From assembly GCF_018372875.1 (NCBI RefSeq), contig NZ_JAHAIF010000022.1, positions 1 to 42,610 on the forward strand: DNA of 42,610 bases. Direction: 5' to 3'. Shown here one piece after another: positions 9,401-20,515 of the stretch. Under the pieces are notes generated by a model. That model was not told the DNA's origin. It saw nothing but the letters and a program-made list of their open reading frames with translations, and did not search any database. Both the position numbers and the translations under genes were made by a program. The stretch's first letter is position 1; each line of letters begins with the position of its first letter. The DNA comes from Clostridium sp. Lineage in GTDB: Bacteria; Bacillota; Clostridia; Clostridiales; Clostridiaceae.

Positions 9401-9443
9401 AAATAAGTAGTAAAACCTTAGTTGGTTTTACTACTTATTTTTT
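9401..9443 (+). terminator. Terminator after the esterase-family gene
   Basis: A 17-bp stem (9401-9417 / 9424-9440, arm AAATAAGTAGTAAAACC) with the loop TTAGTT and following Ts. From 9444 to 9722 I see no convincing gene; an open stretch around 9515-9582 without a start codon may be the tail of a decayed gene. Confidence 0.88.
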
Positions 9444-9722
9444 ATAAGAATAAAGAAAAACTTGAATTTGTAATATTATTGATTATGATGTGTGTAGAAA
9501 AATTTAATCTTTTTTTACTTATGATAAGGTAAAGCGTATCTGTGGAGAAACAAAATTATTAGAAAAAATAATTAAGGATTAGTATTTAATTGTTAAAGAA
9601 CTTTCAACCTTATAAAATATATGTACAGTATAGGCATATAAAAATTAAAATCAAGTTTCTATTAAAGAAATTTTGCTTTAATGTTATAATAAAGTTGATA
9701 GAAAAGAATAATTTAACTAAAG

Positions 9723-10244
9723 ATGAAAACAAGAGGTAAGTTATATATGAGAAAAGTTAAGCCTTTGTTAGAGTTTGAATTTTTAGGTACAGAAAATTAT
9801 CAATCTTCATTTCATCTATGGGAGGATATAGAAAAGGACTATATGTTAACAGATGTTGTTGAGATTCACTTTTTAGAGTTACCGAAGTTTAGAAAGAAAA
9901 AAGATAAAGATTATAGAGAAAATGCCATAGAAAGATGGCTTATGTTTTTAGAAAAAGATACACCTGAAGCTACATTAAAGGAGTTTATGAGTTTGGATAC
10001 AGAAATAGAAAAAGCTGAACAAAAAATCGAATACCTAAGTAGTGATGAGGAAACTATGAGGATTTATTACGAGAGAGAAAGATCATTACATGAAAGAGCT
10101 AATATGATTAGTTCAGCAGAGGAAAGGAAATCAATTGAAAATGCAATTAACTTCTTAAGGTTAGGAGTTGATATTGAAACAGTAGCTAAGGGTACTGGGA
10201 TTTCAATAGAAAAGGTAAAAGAATTAAATAGAAATTTAGAATAG
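9723..10244 (+). pseudogene. N-terminally truncated Rpn/PD-(D/E)XK nuclease-family transposase
   Basis: 173 aa matching the C-terminal half of the Rpn-like PD-(D/E)XK nuclease transposase family (PF12784-like). The family hallmarks FHLWEDIEKDYMLTD and VEIHFLELPKF are present, followed by the helical tail with GVDIETVAKGTGISIEKV. Full-length members are about 300 aa and begin with a nuclease domain of the MxLLSPKNDxVFK type, which is absent here, so the catalytic part has been lost. ATG 9723 has no good ribosome binding site; ATG 9747, 10 nt after AAGAGG, is the better start if it is translated. Most likely a decayed mobile-element gene in a gene-poor stretch. Confidence 0.65.
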
Positions 10245-10273
10245 ATAGGCTATAGCGGTCTATCTTATTTTTT
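10237..10273 (+). terminator. Terminator after the Rpn-like fragment
   Basis: A short stem AATAGATAG / CTATCTTA overlaps the stop codon and is followed by seven Ts. Confidence 0.6.
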
Positions 10274-10440
10274 TATAAAAACATAGTTGGAACTTGAATT
10301 TGAAAGAATGTTAATTATATTGTATATGAGAAAGTCTATAGTTTTTACTTATGGTGCTGTGAAACATATCATAAGTAACGAAGTTTAACCTTTCAAGGTA
10401 GTAAGATTAGATTAAGGAATTGCAAGGAGGATACAAACTA

Positions 10441-10520
10441 TGGAATGGATTATAAAATCGTGGCAAAGGATGCATTGAAGGATGTGTAATAAAAACAATT
10501 CCTGTAAGTATGAAAAGGGA
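10441..10520 (+). pseudogene. Possible remnant of an AraC/GyrI-like regulator gene
   Basis: A strong AAGGAGG lies 8-15 nt before ATG 10441, but the reading frame stops after 12 codons (MEWIIKSWQRMH). The words resemble the start of AraC-type regulators (MEWIKSLQKAIDYI-like). An overlapping frame reads MDYKIVAKDALKDV, like the start of AraC effector-binding (GyrI-like) domains. Similarity by eye only. The picture is of a gene with a preserved ribosome binding site and a destroyed body. The rest of 10245-10959 holds a terminator at 10721, a repeat piece at 10828 and no other gene I can support. Confidence 0.3.
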
Positions 10521-10720
10521 ATTTTAGATGAAAATTACTATAGTGAAGTTTGAATTCCAGTAAAGAAAAAATAGATTTAATGAATTAGAAAAAATAAAAT
10601 AGTGATATATTTATATATTGTTTTAAATATATAAAGAAACAAATATATAAATATAAAAATATATAGTAAACATGGGAGGTTGAAGGACCTTCTTAAGATA
10701 GGTTTTAAAGTTAAGAAACT

Positions 10721-10758
10721 AAATCCAGCAATGCGTAAGTTGCTGGATTTTATTTTTT
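10721..10758 (+). terminator. Orphan terminator in a gene-poor region
   Basis: The perfect 11-bp stem AAATCCAGCAA / TTGCTGGATTT (10721-10731 / 10740-10750) is followed by TTATTTTTT. No intact gene ends here, so it probably served a gene that has decayed upstream. Confidence 0.8.
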
Positions 10759-10827
10759 AATTTAGATATTCATTTATAAATTGTAAAATGTTTAAATGTA
10801 ATTGCTCTTAGAAATATGTTATCAAAG

Positions 10828-10895
10828 GGAACAAGCAAAATAAATATCCACTCCACCTTTTTTGTATAAGCTATAGAAAAATTATATATGTAAGA
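10828..10895. repeat. Right-end fragment of the interspersed repeat (copy A)
   Basis: The 36 nt from GGAACAAGCAAAATAAATAT through the CCACTCCACC and T-run (10828-10863) are identical to 22404-22439. Weaker similarity continues downstream (attatatat, aagaaaa). The left part of the element is missing or unrecognisable. It lies about 65-130 nt upstream of the ABC exporter start at 10960. Confidence 0.65.
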
Positions 10896-10959
10896 AAATC
10901 GTAAGAAGTTCTGTTTAAAATACAAATTATAGTAGAAAAATATTATGAGGTGATACAAA

Positions 10960-11637
10960 ATGAGTATTTTAAAAACAGAAAACTTAGTGAAAATTTATGG
11001 AGAAGAGCCTAATAAAACTAGAGCTTTAGATAATGTAAGTATAGAAATAAATAATGGAGAATTTGTTGCTGTTATAGGAACATCAGGTAGTGGAAAATCC
11101 ACTTTGTTAAATATGTTAGGAGGATTAGACACACCAACAAGTGGAGAAACAATTATAAATGGAAAAAAGATTAGCTCTATGAAAGATGAAGAACTTACAG
11201 TCTTTAGAAGAAGAAATATAGGTTTTATATTTCAAAATTATAACTTAGTACCAATATTAAATGTATATGAAAACATAGTACTTCCAATAGAATTGGATGG
11301 AGTAAAAATAGATAAAGAATATGTGGATTCAATAATTAACACATTAGGTTTAAGTGAAAAACTAACTAATATGCCTAATAATTTATCAGGAGGACAACAA
11401 CAAAGGGTTGCAATAGCAAGGGCATTAGCTACAAAGCCAAGTATTATTTTAGCTGATGAACCAACAGGAAATCTTGATAGTAAAACTAGTATGGATGTTA
11501 TAGGGCTTTTAAAAACAACTAGTAAAAAGTTTAATCAAACAATGATTATGATAACTCATAATGAAGAAATTGCTCAACTTGCAGATAGAATTATAAGAAT
11601 TGAAGATGGAAAAGTTTTTGTAAGAGGTGGCAAGTAA
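10960..11637 (+). CDS. ABC transporter ATP-binding protein (MacB/LolD/BceA type)
   Basis: 225 aa, standard length for the ATPase of FtsX-type mechanotransmission exporters. Walker A GTSGSGKS (40-47), Q-loop in GFIFQNYNLVP, signature LSGGQQQR, Walker B IILADEPTGNLDS, H-loop ITHNEE. A GAGGTG motif precedes the start. Its stop codon overlaps the permease start codon (TAATG), so the two are one operon. These ATPases usually serve efflux or detoxification of antimicrobial peptides, or act on envelope targets. The two-component system at 20516-22211 is its likely regulator, now about 6 kb away. Confidence 0.95.
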   Translation: MSILKTENLVKIYGEEPNKTRALDNVSIEINNGEFVAVIGTSGSGKSTLLNMLGGLDTPTSGETIINGKKISSMKDEELTVFRRRNIGFIFQNYNLVPILNVYENIVLPIELDGVKIDKEYVDSIINTLGLSEKLTNMPNNLSGGQQQRVAIARALATKPSIILADEPTGNLDSKTSMDVIGLLKTTSKKFNQTMIMITHNEEIAQLADRIIRIEDGKVFVRGGK

Positions 11638-14144
11638 TGAAGTTTGAAAATAATAATAAGGAAATTATAAAAAGAATAACTAATCGTTCATTAAGAACAA
11701 ATAAAGTAAGAAATATATTTGCAATACTTGCTATAATATTAACAACTTTTATGATGTCCTCAGTTTTTAGTATTGGAATAAGTTTTGTTAAAAACTATGG
11801 AATAATGAAGACTCGTTTAGCAGGAACAACAGCTAATATTTCACTGCAAAATCCAACAGAAGAACAAATAGCAAAAATTAAGACTTTAGACATATTTAAA
11901 AATACAGGATCAAAGATAAGTGTTGGAAATGTAAGTTTAGATATTTTAAGTGAAAATAAGACAAGTATACAATTAGAATATCATGATAAAGATAACTATG
12001 AAAAGCAATTAATACCTGCATTAGATGATATAAAAGGGAGTTATCCAACTAATTCAAATGATATTATGATATCAAGATTAGCATTGGAACTTCTTAAGAA
12101 AAGTGATGCAAATATTGGAGATAAAATAAGTATTCCATGTAAAATAAATAATGAGGTTATTGATAAAGAGTTTACTATAAGTGGCATATTTACATCTTAT
12201 GGATTAGCAGAAGATACAGGCTATATTTATGTTTCTGAAAGTTTTATTAAAGAAAATAATTTATCACTAAAAAATAACGGATTATTTTCAATGACTGTAA
12301 AGAACAAATATAAATATTCAGCAGAAGATATATTAAAAAGTGAAGTTAATCTTGAAAAAAATCAAAAGTTTAATTATTCATATGTGGTAGAAGATACTTC
12401 AGATATTGCTATTAGTACTGCTATTGTAGTTTTTATAATTATTGCATTTATAATTGAAAGTGGATACCTATTAATTTATAACGTTTTATATATAGCTGTA
12501 ACTAAGGATATTAATTTTTATGGAAGATTAAAAACTTTAGGAGCATCTCCAAAGCAGATTAAAAGGATAGTAAAAGGACAAGCTTTGAAGCTTTCTATAA
12601 TTGGAATTCCAATAGGATTAGCATTAGGAGCAATAGTTTCATTTGGTGTAGTACCGGTAGTTTTAGGTATGTTTTTTGAAGGAGCTTCTGCAACAGCAAT
12701 GCCTAGTGATGTATCATTTAGCCCAGTAATATTTATATTAGCAGCATCATTTTCTTTAATAACAGTATTAGTAAGCTGTAGAAAACCAGCTAAAATAGCT
12801 AGTAGCATTTCTCCAATTGAAGCTATGAGATATACAGGAAGTACATCAAAAAAACAAAAGAAAAACAGAAATACAACTAATGGTGGTAAGCTTTATAAAA
12901 TGGCTTGGTATAATGTTTTTAGAGATAAAAAAAGAGCTATACTAGTATTTTTATCATTATTTATGGGAATCGTTACTTTCTTAAGTGTTAATACATTTAT
13001 TGATAGTATAAAGGTTGAAAATTATATAAATAAGTATGTTCCTAATGATTTTGAACTTCAAAATATAGGTGCAGTAAAAGGAAAAATGAATAATGATATT
13101 TTGAATAATATTAGTAACATTACTGGTGTGGAAAGTATAGATACTTTTAAATTAAGTACTCTTAGATTAACTATGAATGATGAAGTATTATTACCTGCCC
13201 TAAAAGAAAGTTATAGTAGATTTGGATTAGGTGATGAAGAACTTAATAGTTTTATTGAGAATTCAAAAATCAATCCAGAATTTATGAATGCTAGTATAAT
13301 TGGAATTAGTGATAGTACTATTGAAAAAATATATAAGAAAAACAAAGAAAAATTTGATTTAGAAGCTTTTAAGGAAGGTAAACTAATTCTTGTAGATAAC
13401 TGGTATTATGGAGATAATTATAAGAATATAAAGGGTAAGCAAAAAATCACCAATCCTACTACTAATAAATCATTAGAATATGATGTCAAAGTAGTGGATT
13501 TAGATACAAAAATACCATCAGGGTTAGAAGCTCCAGTAGGTATACCAACAATTTGTATTAGTGAATCAGCTTTAGAAAATATAGATAGTAATTCTGCAAA
13601 TTATCTTTCCTATATAAATGTAGAAGAAAAGTATGAATCTAAAATTAAAGCATATTTAGAAGATTTAGCAAAGAGGCAAGGATTAAATTTAGAAGCTAAA
13701 ACAACTAAAACTGAAGAATTTAAGAAAACATCAATGGTGCAAAGAGTTCTTGGTGGAGGAGTATCTTTAATTTTAATATTAATAGGGGTATTAAATTTTG
13801 TTAATGTTATGATAACAGGAATTAATATAAGATTAAAAGAGCTTGCTATAATGGAAAGTATAGGAATGACTAAGAAGCAAATTAAAAAGATGCTTGTGTT
13901 TGAAGGAGTATATTATGCAGGAATAACAACATTATTAATTTGTACTTTAGGAACTGGCATTATATTTGGAATATCAGCATTAGCTCAAAATATGGCGGAT
14001 TATGCAGTGTTTACATTCCCAGGAGTACCACTTATATTTTTAACAATTATAATATTTATTATATGTTTGGTAACTCCATCAATAGTATTTAAAGCATGTT
14101 CAAAGCAAAGTGTAACTGAAAGAATTAGAGAAATAGAAGAATAA
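11637..14144 (+). CDS. FtsX-type ABC transporter permease (two FtsX domains)
   Basis: 835 aa. Layout: TM1 (about 24-50), an external domain of about 200 residues, three helices (about 260-385), then a second repeat with a TM near residue 435, another external domain, and three C-terminal helices (about 700-830). Each half shows the FtsX core (YGRLKTLGASPKQIKRIVKGQ; LKELAIMESIGMTKKQIKKM). It therefore has eight helices in two repeats, unlike the ten-helix BceB type. It forms the membrane part of the exporter with the preceding ATPase. The substrate is unknown; antimicrobial peptide or envelope-related is the general expectation for the family. Confidence 0.92.
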   Translation: MKFENNNKEIIKRITNRSLRTNKVRNIFAILAIILTTFMMSSVFSIGISFVKNYGIMKTRLAGTTANISLQNPTEEQIAKIKTLDIFKNTGSKISVGNVSLDILSENKTSIQLEYHDKDNYEKQLIPALDDIKGSYPTNSNDIMISRLALELLKKSDANIGDKISIPCKINNEVIDKEFTISGIFTSYGLAEDTGYIYVSESFIKENNLSLKNNGLFSMTVKNKYKYSAEDILKSEVNLEKNQKFNYSYVVEDTSDIAISTAIVVFIIIAFIIESGYLLIYNVLYIAVTKDINFYGRLKTLGASPKQIKRIVKGQALKLSIIGIPIGLALGAIVSFGVVPVVLGMFFEGASATAMPSDVSFSPVIFILAASFSLITVLVSCRKPAKIASSISPIEAMRYTGSTSKKQKKNRNTTNGGKLYKMAWYNVFRDKKRAILVFLSLFMGIVTFLSVNTFIDSIKVENYINKYVPNDFELQNIGAVKGKMNNDILNNISNITGVESIDTFKLSTLRLTMNDEVLLPALKESYSRFGLGDEELNSFIENSKINPEFMNASIIGISDSTIEKIYKKNKEKFDLEAFKEGKLILVDNWYYGDNYKNIKGKQKITNPTTNKSLEYDVKVVDLDTKIPSGLEAPVGIPTICISESALENIDSNSANYLSYINVEEKYESKIKAYLEDLAKRQGLNLEAKTTKTEEFKKTSMVQRVLGGGVSLILILIGVLNFVNVMITGINIRLKELAIMESIGMTKKQIKKMLVFEGVYYAGITTLLICTLGTGIIFGISALAQNMADYAVFTFPGVPLIFLTIIIFIICLVTPSIVFKACSKQSVTERIREIEE

Positions 14145-14150
14145 AGAAGA

Positions 14151-14178
14151 TGTGGCAAGTAGTATGGCTTGTCACATT
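14151..14178 (+). terminator. Weak hairpin after the FtsX permease gene
   Basis: GATGTGGCAAG pairs with CTTGTCACATT (one G-U) just after the stop codon. The following tract is not a clean T-run, so termination may be partial. Some read-through into the PTS operon is possible, but that operon has its own promoter. Confidence 0.45.
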
Positions 14179-14208
14179 CTATTATCACAAAAAAATATTT
14201 AAAAAACG

Positions 14209-14238
14209 TTGACATCGGTTACATTATAGGTATATAAT
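14209..14238 (+). promoter_or_regulatory. Sigma-A-type promoter of the beta-glucoside PTS operon
   Basis: A perfect -35 TTGACA (14209-14214), an 18-nt spacer and a perfect -10 TATAAT (14233-14238). It is the best consensus promoter in the window. It places the transcript start about 7-10 nt later, just ahead of the antiterminator target. A strong constitutive promoter with downstream attenuation is the usual arrangement for LicT/BglG control. Confidence 0.85.
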
Positions 14239-14256
14239 GAACTCACAAAAGAATAT

Positions 14257-14324
14257 TAGGGTCGTTACTCTTTGAGGCGTCACCAAAACATTTATGTTAT
14301 AGGTGTGCTTTGAGGAGTTTTTTT
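14257..14324 (+). promoter_or_regulatory. BglG/LicT-type RNA antiterminator (RAT) overlapping a terminator
   Basis: The leader reads AGGGTCGTTACTCTTTGAGG then CGTCACCA (about 14258-14285), a recognisable variant of the RAT hairpin (GG-N-TTGTTACTG ... CAGGCAAAACC): GGT/ACC outer and CTC/GAG inner pairs with the TTA/GC internal loop. Its right half is also the left arm of a terminator: 14268-14284 pairs with 14302-14317 (about 16 bp, several G-U, one bulged C), followed by seven Ts. The LicT-like protein encoded at 14825 is the expected binder: bound RAT prevents terminator formation when beta-glucosides are available. Confidence 0.82.
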
Positions 14325-14345
14325 ATTTTATTGGAGGCGAAAATT

Positions 14346-14813
14346 ATGTTTGAATTTTTAAAGAAAGAAAGTAATGAAATTGTTGCACCAATTTCAGGGA
14401 CATGCATTAAAATTGAAGAAACACCGGATAAAGTGTTTTCATCAAAAATGATGGGAGATGGATTTGCAATTATTCCATCTAGTGATTTAGTATGTGCACC
14501 AATTGATGGAACTATTGAGATGATTGCATCTACTAAACATGCTTTTGGAATAAAAAATAAAAAAGATATAGAAATATTAGTACATATAGGGTTAGATACT
14601 GTTGACTTAGAAGGAAAAGGTTTTGAGGTATTAGTGTCTACTGGGACAAAAGTAAAGAGAGGGACTCCTATTATTAAATTTGATAGTTCCTTTATGAAAG
14701 AAAATAATAAAGATATGACAACCATGGTTATATTTACTAGTGATTATGATAAACCTATTTGTTTGGAGGCAAATGGAAAAGAAATAAATAAAGGAGATGT
14801 TCTTATCCCTTAG
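14346..14813 (+). CDS. PTS glucose/beta-glucoside-type EIIA protein
   Basis: Single-domain IIA of 155 aa (Crr/PtsG-IIA family), which passes phosphate from HPr to the IIB domain. The phospho-acceptor His80 is in VHIGLDTV and the second active-site His65 in STKHAFGIK. ATG 14346 is chosen because GGAGG (14332-14336) is well placed; an in-frame TTG at 14310 would lie in the terminator stem. It is first in the PTS operon, right after the RNA switch, and complements the IIBC protein at 15795, which lacks its own IIA domain. Confidence 0.93.
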   Translation: MFEFLKKESNEIVAPISGTCIKIEETPDKVFSSKMMGDGFAIIPSSDLVCAPIDGTIEMIASTKHAFGIKNKKDIEILVHIGLDTVDLEGKGFEVLVSTGTKVKRGTPIIKFDSSFMKENNKDMTTMVIFTSDYDKPICLEANGKEINKGDVLIP

Positions 14814-14824
14814 AGGAGGTTTAT

Positions 14825-15673
14825 ATGAAAGTAATAAAGAAGATAAATAATAATATTGCAGTTGCTGTAGATGGAAACAATCGTGAAGTTATTATTTTTG
14901 GAAAAGGAATTGGCTTTCATGAGATGCCTTATGAGCTTACAGACTTGAATAAGATTGAAAGATCATTTTATAACATTAACGAAAAGTATTATGGATTATT
15001 GAATGAAATTCCAGAGAATATTTTTATGTTAACAGCGAAATTAGTTGATATGATAAAAAATAATATAAATGAAGAGTTGAATCCAAATCTTATTTTTACG
15101 TTAGCAGATCATATTAACTTTGCTATACAAAGAGATAGACAGAAGCTTAATTTATCTATTCAATATTCTTACGAGCTAGAATATGAGTATCCTGAAATAG
15201 TAAGAATTTCAAAGTTGATTGTACAAACTATAAATTTAGATATGAATACAAATTTGGCGAAAGGTGAAATATCTAGTATTGCCATGCATATTATTAATGC
15301 ATTAAAAGGAAAAGAAATATCAGATGATTTAAAAGTGGATGTTTTAGAAAGAAAAGTTTCACGAATAATTAAGGATATTACAACGATTGTTGAACAACAT
15401 TTTTGTATAAAAATTGATAAGAAAAGTTTCAATTATTTTCGATTTAAAAATCATATAAAATATTTTGTTCAAAGAAAAGAAGAACATAAATTGTTCAATG
15501 AAAGTAACAAGGAACTTTTTGAAGGTATGAAAGTTAAATATAAAGATTCGTATGAATGTGTAAAAAAGATTGATGATTATATTAGTAAAATTTATGGAGA
15601 ATCTTGTACAAAAGAAGAATTGCTATATATTATGATTCATATAAATTGTTTACAGGTAAAAGAAGTAAAGTGA
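14825..15673 (+). CDS. licT: BglG/LicT-family transcriptional antiterminator
   Basis: 282 aa. The N-terminal RNA-binding CAT domain (1-55) begins MKVIKKINNNIAVAVDG and contains GKGIGFHEMP. Two PRD domains follow; the four regulatory histidines are visible at His96 (ADHINFA), His155 (AMHIINA), His210 (KNHIKYF) and His272 (MIHINCL). In LicT/BglG these are phosphorylated by PTS proteins to couple sugar transport and catabolite control to RNA binding. GAGGAGG precedes the ATG. Its target is very probably the RAT at 14257-14324, giving autoregulation of the operon. The symbol follows the Bacillus homologue. Confidence 0.92.
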   Translation: MKVIKKINNNIAVAVDGNNREVIIFGKGIGFHEMPYELTDLNKIERSFYNINEKYYGLLNEIPENIFMLTAKLVDMIKNNINEELNPNLIFTLADHINFAIQRDRQKLNLSIQYSYELEYEYPEIVRISKLIVQTINLDMNTNLAKGEISSIAMHIINALKGKEISDDLKVDVLERKVSRIIKDITTIVEQHFCIKIDKKSFNYFRFKNHIKYFVQRKEEHKLFNESNKELFEGMKVKYKDSYECVKKIDDYISKIYGESCTKEELLYIMIHINCLQVKEVK

Positions 15674-15794
15674 ATTTAAATTAGACTCAAACACATTTTA
15701 ATAAAAATAATGTGTAAATATACATTGAGTAATTGGGAAAGTCATAAATAAAGCGCGCGTATATTTTATGATACCAATTTAGAAAGGAGAAAAA

Positions 15795-18664
<2,870 letters not shown>

Positions 18665-18740
18665 AATGTTTTTTTGGAATAGAATTCAATTTATAGCTAA
18701 CAAAACTCTATAAGTATGTAAAAGGGTGTGAAAGTAGAAG

Positions 18741-19637
18741 ATGAAGATAGTTGTCAAAAAAGATTATGTTTTAAAACCATTAAAAGAAGCTTTTTCTGAA
18801 ATAGACATTGTTAATTGTGATGAGGATGGTGAGATATTGATAACAGATCCTGAGAACTGTCAAAAGTCTTATCTAGACAGGATGCCTTCTCTACAATGGA
18901 TTCAAATCCCACGAGCAGGATATGATGCAGTTGATATGGATTATATACGTAATCGAAAAATAAAACTGACTTCTGCAAGAGGCCTGTATTCTATTCCAAT
19001 TGCTGAGGATATTATATGTAAAATTTTCATGTATACAAATTCAACTGTAAAAACTATGAAACGACAGTATCATCATGAGTTTCAGCGTAATACAGATAGA
19101 TTTTGTCTTGCTAATATGGTCGTTGGTTTTTTTGGAACTGGTTCAATCGCAAGAGAAACGGCAAAACGACTTTATCCATTTGGATGCAGAATTATAGGAT
19201 ATAAAAGAAAACATATCGATTATATTAAATATTTTGATAAATTATATTTTGATGATGATTTTATAGTATTTCTAAATCAGTGTGATATTGTTGTTTTAAC
19301 AAGCGAATTGAACAAGCAAACTTATCACAAAATCAACGAGCAGACCATTTCACATATGAAATATGGAAGTGCAATTATCAATGTTTCAAGAGGTGCAGTC
19401 ATTGATGAAAAAGCACTAATAAAAGGTCTGAATGAAGGGGATATAAGCTTTGCCGGACTAGATGTTTTTGAAACTGAACCATTGCCTGAGAATCATCCAT
19501 TATGGGATATGGACAATGTTGTCATAACATCACATTGTGCTGGAACTTGTAAAGAGAATCATGCTGTATTTACCAATTTAGTTATAGAAAACATAAAGAA
19601 TTTTATTAATGGCAAGGAGTTGAATAATTTAATATGA
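18741..19637 (+). CDS. NAD-dependent D-2-hydroxyacid dehydrogenase family protein
   Basis: 298 aa. Rossmann motif GFFGTGSIA (129-137) and the catalytic set Arg217 (NVSRGAVIDE), Glu246 (DVFETEPLP) and His265 (ITSHCAGTC). It belongs to the 2-hydroxyacid dehydrogenase family, closer to the shorter glyoxylate/phosphoglycerate-type members than to LdhA; the N-terminal catalytic domain is short and divergent. Substrate unknown. It is separated by 76 nt from the glucosidase gene and overlaps the next gene by 4 nt (ATGA). Its place in a beta-glucoside operon suggests that it processes a sugar-acid or aglycone product; that is inference. Confidence 0.85.
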   Translation: MKIVVKKDYVLKPLKEAFSEIDIVNCDEDGEILITDPENCQKSYLDRMPSLQWIQIPRAGYDAVDMDYIRNRKIKLTSARGLYSIPIAEDIICKIFMYTNSTVKTMKRQYHHEFQRNTDRFCLANMVVGFFGTGSIARETAKRLYPFGCRIIGYKRKHIDYIKYFDKLYFDDDFIVFLNQCDIVVLTSELNKQTYHKINEQTISHMKYGSAIINVSRGAVIDEKALIKGLNEGDISFAGLDVFETEPLPENHPLWDMDNVVITSHCAGTCKENHAVFTNLVIENIKNFINGKELNNLI

Positions 19638-20374
19638 AAATTATAAGAAATAAAGATTATGAAAGTATGAGTAAAATGGCTGCAATGATGGTTTGCTCAG
19701 AAATAGTAGAAGGAGTTTTTAAAAGAAAGAATGTAGCTATCACAGCAGGGTCTACACCTAAATTGATGTATGAATATTTGGAAAAACTTTTAAAGGATAT
19801 TCCAATTTGTAATACTCATTATTATAATTTTGATGAAATTCCAATGAAGAATGCAGAAGGGGTGACTATAAGAGAACTTAGAAAGCTATATTTTAGTCCT
19901 TGTGATATTCCTAATGAGAATATACACATTTTCAATGAAGAAAACTATGAAAACTATGATTCAGTAATTTCTAAAGATGGTGGAATCGATTTTCTTATTA
20001 TGGGTCTAGGAACGGATGGACATTTCTGTGGAAATCTATCTGGAACGTTAAAGTCTTTTGATGAAGGATGCCATTCTGTTAGTAATACACTTAATAAGAA
20101 GTTAGAAGAAAGAATTGCCTTCTTATGTCAAGGAAAAGAAAATATGACTGATTACTATGTGACATTTGGACCTAAGACTGTGATGAATTGTAAAAGGCTG
20201 GTTATGATTGTAAGTGGTAAAGATAAAGCAGATATTTTGCATAAGGTTTTACTAGGTCCAATTAATATTAATGTACCAAGTAGCATATTCCAGTTACATC
20301 CTGATTTTACTGTTATTGCAGATGAAGAAGCTCTATCTTCTTTCACAGAAGAAGAATTACAAGCTATATTATAA
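19634..20374 (+). CDS. NagB/6-phosphogluconolactonase-fold sugar-phosphate enzyme
   Basis: 246 aa of the NagB/SugIsomerase fold. Visible: phosphate loop TAGSTPKLMYEYL, FDEIPM (Asp as in NagB FxxDE), GLGTDGHFCGNLSGT with the Asp and His of GxGxDGH, and C-terminal VPSSIFQLHPDFTVIAD. In glucosamine-6-phosphate deaminase the segment is GHIAFNEP, where Glu148 helps catalysis; here it reads GHFCGNLSG, so that Glu is absent and canonical deamination is doubtful. It could be a lactonase-like or isomerase variant. It overlaps the dehydrogenase gene by 4 nt and ends the operon at a terminator. Confidence 0.82.
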   Translation: MKIIRNKDYESMSKMAAMMVCSEIVEGVFKRKNVAITAGSTPKLMYEYLEKLLKDIPICNTHYYNFDEIPMKNAEGVTIRELRKLYFSPCDIPNENIHIFNEENYENYDSVISKDGGIDFLIMGLGTDGHFCGNLSGTLKSFDEGCHSVSNTLNKKLEERIAFLCQGKENMTDYYVTFGPKTVMNCKRLVMIVSGKDKADILHKVLLGPININVPSSIFQLHPDFTVIADEEALSSFTEEELQAIL

Positions 20375-20391
20375 TTATATAAATAAAGATG

Positions 20392-20436
20392 AAATGTGTA
20401 TGAATTAATTTAATAATTGTTCATACACATTTTTGT
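20392..20436 (+). terminator. Terminator ending the beta-glucoside operon
   Basis: A 13-bp stem AAATGTGTATGAA / TTCATACACATTT (20392-20404 / 20420-20432) plus inner pairing is followed by TTTTG and Ts. Confidence 0.85.
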
Positions 20437-20515
20437 TTTAAGTAAGTATTGACCTAAGTTAAATATAGGATGTATGGTATAAATGTAAGTGTATGCCAAA
20501 GGGGGAAGATAATAT

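Noticed and set aside
14297..14725. 142-codon minus-strand frame across the EIIA gene
   Set aside because: Antisense to a clear PTS IIA gene and to its RNA switch; composition is that of a shadow frame.
15674..15794. Possible second antiterminator target before the EIIBC gene
   Set aside because: The 121-nt gap has a GCGCGCG word and A/T tracts but no RAT-like GTTACT...GGC pattern and no T-run terminator.
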